64,000 nt of DNA from an uncultured Alteromonadaceae bacterium (GTDB lineage Bacteria > Pseudomonadota > Gammaproteobacteria > Enterobacterales > Alteromonadaceae): assembly GCA_947501935.1 (NCBI GenBank), contig CANMXU010000008.1, forward strand, positions 1 through 64,000, given 5' to 3'. Under the pieces are notes generated by a model. It was not told where the DNA came from. It saw only the letters and a program-made list of their open reading frames with translations, and did not search any database. The position numbers and the translations under genes are program-made. Within the stretch, counting starts at the first letter, position 1; the number at the start of each line of letters is the position of its first letter. Shown here in pieces: positions 60,469-64,000 of the stretch.

Positions 60469-60864
60469 ATGCATACATTAATTTCAAATCAAAGCACTGC
60501 GCCTAATCAGGCTGTATTCAACTGTCAAACTTATGTAAATGCAGATCATGTTGAAGTCGTTGTTAATGGAATTACTGCCATTCAGCAAATTCGTCAATGT
60601 TATGTAGATGGCTTTGATTTAGCAAAAAAGCATAAGCTCAAGCGCATTTTGATTGATGTTAGAAATAGCACAATAGCTTATCATTCATTAGAAATTTTAT
60701 TACTAATGAAACAGCTTACTTCTGATTATAAGCGCTTTAAAGTTGCTCGTCTTATTCCTACTCAGGGTCATAAACAGTTATTGATCCAGCAAATAGCTAA
60801 CCAGCAAAACCTTGCTTGGCAAAATTTTGAATGTGCAAGCGAAGCTAGCAACTGGTTACGTTAA
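60469..60864 (+). CDS. Small soluble protein, possibly SpoIIAA/STAS-like
   Basis: 131 residues. The alternating pattern of strands and helices (VEVVVNGIT, LKRILIDVRNSTI, FKVARLIPTQGHK) and the HxLEILLLMKQL helix resemble the SpoIIAA-like fold used in anti-sigma factor antagonists and related small proteins. The similarity is weak, so this is only a suggestion. No ribosome site is clear. It stands alone between the cold-shock gene and the DUF2884 gene. Confidence 0.65.
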   Translation: MHTLISNQSTAPNQAVFNCQTYVNADHVEVVVNGITAIQQIRQCYVDGFDLAKKHKLKRILIDVRNSTIAYHSLEILLLMKQLTSDYKRFKVARLIPTQGHKQLLIQQIANQQNLAWQNFECASEASNWLR

Positions 60865-60994
60865 CCTATATCGCCCCCTATATTTATAATTAAATTGACT
60901 AATAAGTGCGGATTTTTATCACTTTTGTTGGCCTATTTGAATAGCAAAGCAAATACTATTAAATAAAAATCATAATTATTAGTGAGTTAACTTT

Positions 60995-61009
60995 TGGCAC
61001 CACTCTTGT
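60995..61009 (+). promoter_or_regulatory. Sigma-54-like -24/-12 promoter for the DUF2884 gene
   Basis: TGGCAC at 60995-61000 and TTGT at 61006-61009 have the exact sigma-54 spacing; the -12 reads TTGT where TTGC is usual. Transcription would start near 61020, a leader of about 35 bases. The block TTAACTTTTGGCAC is identical to that before the repeat gene at the left edge. Confidence 0.5.
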
Positions 61010-61054
61010 AATACCTTTAACTAAAATTGTTAAATCAAAATTTAGGAATAGGGT

Positions 61055-61843
61055 ATGAAATATTTATTAACAGCGGCTTTATTAGTATCAACCTGTAATG
61101 CGTATGCTCACGAAGATAACGACTGTAATGTTGATTTAGATGGCGGTCTGAAAATTAACGAACAAGTTATTGAGTTTTCCCAAGATAAAACAGCGCTATA
61201 TCGGATTGAACATGATCAATACTTATATATTGATGATCAATCAATTGCTCTTACAGATAAGCAGCAAGCTCTGGTAAATGAGTATTCAAGCGCAATAAAA
61301 GCGAGCGTACCACAAGCTAAAGGTATAGCAATATCTGCGATTGATTTAGCCATAGATGGTGTTAATTTAGCCTTCACTGAGCTCTTAGGTGAAAATAATG
61401 ATGTTAGTATTGAGCTTACTGAGAAATTAGCGGTAATACGTGAAGAGATCAGTACTAAATTTTCAACAGAGCAGGGGTTTTATATTGATGAGGATGGCTT
61501 TGCTGATGACGGAGTTTTTGGTGATGACTTTGAACAACGTATCGAAAGTGCCGTTGAAGATGCGGTACAAAACTCTATTGGCAGCTTGATGATAGCACTA
61601 GGCCAAGAAATGTTATTCTCAGGTGGCGACAGTGATGCCTTTGAAACAAAAATGGCAGCGTTTGGTGAAAAAATTGAAACTGACATGGAAGCACGTGGTG
61701 AGCTAATAGAAAAGCAGGGCTTGGCATTATGTCAGTCAATCGTGAAGTTAGATCAGCTAGAAGAGCAGCTTAAAGCTGAATTTACTGAACTTAATGAAGT
61801 TAATATTATTAGCGTTAGTCATGATGCAAAGCATAGTATTTAA
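61055..61843 (+). CDS. DUF2884 (YggN-like) periplasmic protein
   Basis: 262 residues. A signal peptide (MKYLLTAALLVSTCNAYA) with a likely cut after AYA. The mature part begins with DCNVDLDGGLKINEQVIEF, a hallmark of the DUF2884 family that includes E. coli YggN. The middle is acidic and helical. A Cys pair (DCNVD and LCQSI) could form a disulfide. Function unknown. The 3' end and the following bases carry imperfect CAAAGTATTT repeats. A sigma-54-like promoter lies just upstream. Confidence 0.85.
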   Translation: MKYLLTAALLVSTCNAYAHEDNDCNVDLDGGLKINEQVIEFSQDKTALYRIEHDQYLYIDDQSIALTDKQQALVNEYSSAIKASVPQAKGIAISAIDLAIDGVNLAFTELLGENNDVSIELTEKLAVIREEISTKFSTEQGFYIDEDGFADDGVFGDDFEQRIESAVEDAVQNSIGSLMIALGQEMLFSGGDSDAFETKMAAFGEKIETDMEARGELIEKQGLALCQSIVKLDQLEEQLKAEFTELNEVNIISVSHDAKHSI

Positions 61844-62012
61844 GCAAAGTATTTAATCAAAGTATTCAAACATAGTATTTTAGCAAAGCGACTTTTATTC
61901 TATGGAGTAACCTTGCTCCCTTATTGATTAAGGGAGTAAATTAAAACGAATAATAGTTAAAGGCCTAAAAGTAGCTCTGAGAATATTATTGGAGCTATTT
62001 TATGGTAAATCG

Positions 62013-63137
62013 TTAGAAAGAATAATTAACAGCTAAGCCTAAATTAAGCTGCATGGCTTGTTCAATATCAAACTCATCTATGGCAAAAGTAAAACTTAAC
62101 CAATGATTAATATATTGAATTTCAGGGGAGAAGTGCTCAACATCAAGCATTATTTTTGTGGTGCTGTTGGGGCTATGTTGCCACTGCGCACCTAAATAAT
62201 AAAAGTCGACCTCTCCTTGGCGCTTGTACCTTGCTAAGTAGCTTAACGAGCTGTCTTCAACAGAATAAAGGCCAACTAAATTTATTTGCTCGGGCAAGTT
62301 AAATTCATAATCATTAATACTCTCTATACCTCGATATAAAGGAAGGTATGATTTACCGCCAAGACTATTAATAAAAGTGCCTTCGGTATCTACATTGCCT
62401 TGGCTGTAACCTAGCTGCTTTAATTTGAACTGTGAATACAAGTCTTTAATATCAAGGTTAATAATTACTTTTTCATTCACTTGCCAAGCCATTGCTAAAT
62501 CTATAGTAATGCCGTAGCCGTCCGTTTGCCATTTGTCATTATTTGGCCGCTTTAAAAAATTCTTGTCGCTGTAAAACTCAATCAACTCGGCTGTTCCGGT
62601 AATGTTGTTATTTTCTTCGCCAAATACTTCGCCGGTAATTTGTGACTCTCGAGTGGCACTTACATTCCAATAACCAATGCGAATTTCTGAGCTAAAGTTA
62701 TCGAATTGCCAGTTATAACCCAACCGTAAGCCATTACTTTGTTGATGATGTAATTGTAATGCCAGTTGGTAGCTTTCTTGTGTAGTCAATGGTTGGTCAG
62801 TGCGCTCCAAATAAAATGCTTGGGCAGTATCAGGGTTGGTAAAAACAAAGTAGTCGAGGCGATGGCCAATATTAAAAGATATATTTCCCCAGTAAGCGTC
62901 TAGACCAACTTCATTTTGGGTAAAACCAATACTAGAGTCACTCGCAGGTGCTTGTTTCCAGTCATCTTCTATAAGTTGCTTAATGGGTAAAATATTACTG
63001 TAAGACTCACTGAGTATATAAGCAGATACTCGGCTATTACTTGTTGAGTTTTCACTGCTGGATGCATGAGTGTTCATTTGAACAATGAGAGATAATAATA
63101 AAATTGCTGTACATGAATAAATTGGAGTTAATTTCAC
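62013..63137 (-). CDS. Outer-membrane beta-barrel protein, unknown function
   Basis: 374 residues. The start is GTG with AAGGAA seven bases upstream. A signal peptide (to about residue 25) precedes alternating aromatic strands (FNIGHRLDYFVF, GLRLGYNWQF, EIRIGYWNV) and the chain ends in Phe (LGLAVNYSF), as expected for a BamA-inserted barrel. I do not recognise the family. The gene begins 28 bases after the terminator of the upstream gene at 63227, so it probably has its own promoter. Confidence 0.75.
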   Translation of the reverse strand: MKLTPIYSCTAILLLSLIVQMNTHASSSENSTSNSRVSAYILSESYSNILPIKQLIEDDWKQAPASDSSIGFTQNEVGLDAYWGNISFNIGHRLDYFVFTNPDTAQAFYLERTDQPLTTQESYQLALQLHHQQSNGLRLGYNWQFDNFSSEIRIGYWNVSATRESQITGEVFGEENNNITGTAELIEFYSDKNFLKRPNNDKWQTDGYGITIDLAMAWQVNEKVIINLDIKDLYSQFKLKQLGYSQGNVDTEGTFINSLGGKSYLPLYRGIESINDYEFNLPEQINLVGLYSVEDSSLSYLARYKRQGEVDFYYLGAQWQHSPNSTTKIMLDVEHFSPEIQYINHWLSFTFAIDEFDIEQAMQLNLGLAVNYSF

Positions 63138-63164
63138 TAAAATTCCTTATTTAAGTGCAAAGAT

Positions 63165-63197
63165 TAAAAATGCCAGTCAAAAGTGACTGGCATTTTA
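63165..63197 (-). terminator. Terminator of the truncated acidic protein gene
   Basis: ATGCCAGTCA and TGACTGGCAT form a perfect stem with a four-base loop, flanked by A and T runs. It lies 30 bases after the minus-strand stop at 63227. Confidence 0.9.
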
Positions 63198-63226
63198 GCT
63201 TGCGAAAGTTTGCAATTAATTCTTTA

Positions 63227-64000
63227 TTACAATGACTCTACTACGCCATCAGTATAAACAATTAAGATTAACCCGTCTCGATCAACGATTTGGCCAACTT
63301 GCACAGCTTCTTCGCCAGTACCAACAACGATAGTACCTAGAACTGATTCACCTGCGTTCGCATCATCTTCGGATATTTCAGTAATGGTTACTGTTACATC
63401 TTCAGTGTTGGTAATTGTTAATGTATCGTCTTGCTCGGTATCTGCATGCGCAGTAAATGAACGCTGTGCTTCATCACCTGGTAAACGATAAACCATTTCA
63501 AGATCAAAAGTTCCATCATCTAGAGCTGTTCTATCACCTGAAAGTTGTACTCTAACTTCATAGTCACCTAACATGGCTTCTAAAGTTAACGCGGCATTCA
63601 CATCAAGGAAGGTTTCATCATCTTCTAATGAATATCGATCATCCGCTTCAGTGTTATAAGCATCAAACATCGTTGTGCTACCGGCTGTGATTGCTGCTAA
63701 ATCTTCATCGCTAAAATCGATTTCAATTTTACCAATGCCATCAAGGTTCGCGCTTACATTATAACCCCACTCATTAGTGATATAGCCTTTATAAACATCT
63801 AAGACATTTTCAACCGTTAGAGGATTAAACGGTAATGGGTTCCACCAAACTGCGCCATATGCCTCCCAAGAGTTGCTAGACCAGTCAAAATCTGCATATG
63901 AGGAAAATTCATTAATTTTCCAGCTGCTATCGGTGAACTCAACAATGCTGCCTGTGTCGTCAACTAAATTGCCAGCATCGTCAAAGTCATGACCCCAGTT
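63227..64000 (-). CDS. Acidic, probably exported protein, N-terminus cut by window edge
   Basis: The frame is open from the window edge to the stop at 63227 (257 codons), so the ATG at 63670 is only an internal methionine. The chain is rich in Asp, Glu and Thr, almost without Lys or Cys, and has beta-type segments (LTITNTEDVTVTITEI, VLGTIVVGTGEEAVQVGQIVD). An earlier part (FDDAGNLVDDTGSIVEFTDSSW) is Trp/Asp-rich. It looks like a piece of an exported or surface protein. I do not recognise the family. Confidence 0.7.
   Translation of the reverse strand, partial: NWGHDFDDAGNLVDDTGSIVEFTDSSWKINEFSSYADFDWSSNSWEAYGAVWWNPLPFNPLTVENVLDVYKGYITNEWGYNVSANLDGIGKIEIDFSDEDLAAITAGSTTMFDAYNTEADDRYSLEDDETFLDVNAALTLEAMLGDYEVRVQLSGDRTALDDGTFDLEMVYRLPGDEAQRSFTAHADTEQDDTLTITNTEDVTVTITEISEDDANAGESVLGTIVVGTGEEAVQVGQIVDRDGLILIVYTDGVVESL

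Noticed and set aside
61824..61885. Imperfect CAAAGTATTT repeats at the 3' end of the DUF2884 gene
   Set aside because: Units differ in length and sequence and have no clear boundary; likely simple AT-rich drift.
61916..61936. Hairpin CTCCCTTA/TAAGGGAG between convergent genes
   Set aside because: No T-run on either strand, so it cannot be called a terminator with confidence.
63227..63670. Complete 147-residue gene starting at the ATG at 63670
   Set aside because: The frame stays open without a stop through to base 64000, so this ATG is an internal methionine of a truncated longer gene.

Overview
The window reads as a low-GC chromosomal segment of a marine gammaproteobacterium of the Alteromonadales, most like Colwelliaceae (Colwellia or Thalassotalea type). 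This is inferred from gene content and order, not from a database search. Supporting signs are the E. coli-like order of core clusters (leuS-lptE-holA-nadD-rsfS-rlmH-mrdA-rodA-rlpA-dacA-ybeD-lipB-lipA, and smrB/prmB/aroC), cold-shock genes with long leaders, a GlyGly-CTERM protein and AT-rich spacers. No rRNA, tRNA, prophage or CRISPR array was found.

Left part (1-18.7 kb): a truncated secreted protein made of perfect 18-residue repeats, a 1511-residue periplasmic-propeller GGDEF/EAL c-di-GMP protein, an M16 insulinase-type protease, sixA, smrB, prmB-aroC, an MFS carrier, an RND pump with its adaptor, a cupin, a small membrane protein and a methyltransferase. Middle left (18.7-36 kb): one long minus-strand block for lipoate synthesis and ligation, cell elongation (PBP2, RodA, RlpA, PBP5), ribosome maturation (RlmH, RsfS), NAD synthesis, the DNA polymerase III delta subunit, LPS assembly and leucyl-tRNA synthetase. 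A D-amino acid aminotransferase is inserted between dacA and ybeD. A zinc-ribbon protein and a Lon-like protease follow on the plus strand.

Centre (36-51.6 kb): a complete respiratory complex I operon, nuoA-B-CD-E-F-G-H-I-J-K-L-M-N, with fused nuoCD, many translational overlaps and all the expected Fe-S ligands that could be checked. It lies downstream of a 430-base leader region with a promoter-like signal and a possible folded RNA.

Right part (51.6-64 kb): the cold-shock RNA helicase deaD with a long leader, carbonic anhydrase, a parvulin, a small membrane protein, a 145-bp MITE-like inverted-repeat element, a chemotaxis receptor without a periplasmic sensor, arfB, a secreted cyclophilin with calcium-type repeats and a GlyGly-CTERM tail, a SpoU methyltransferase, a CspA-type gene with a long leader, an unassigned small protein, a DUF2884 protein, an outer-membrane barrel and a truncated acidic protein at the edge.

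The observations most worth following are the repeat protein at the left edge, the shared sigma-54-like promoters in front of it and the DUF2884 gene, the MITE-like element, the RND pump lacking two of the usual proton-relay residues, and the GlyGly-CTERM cyclophilin.
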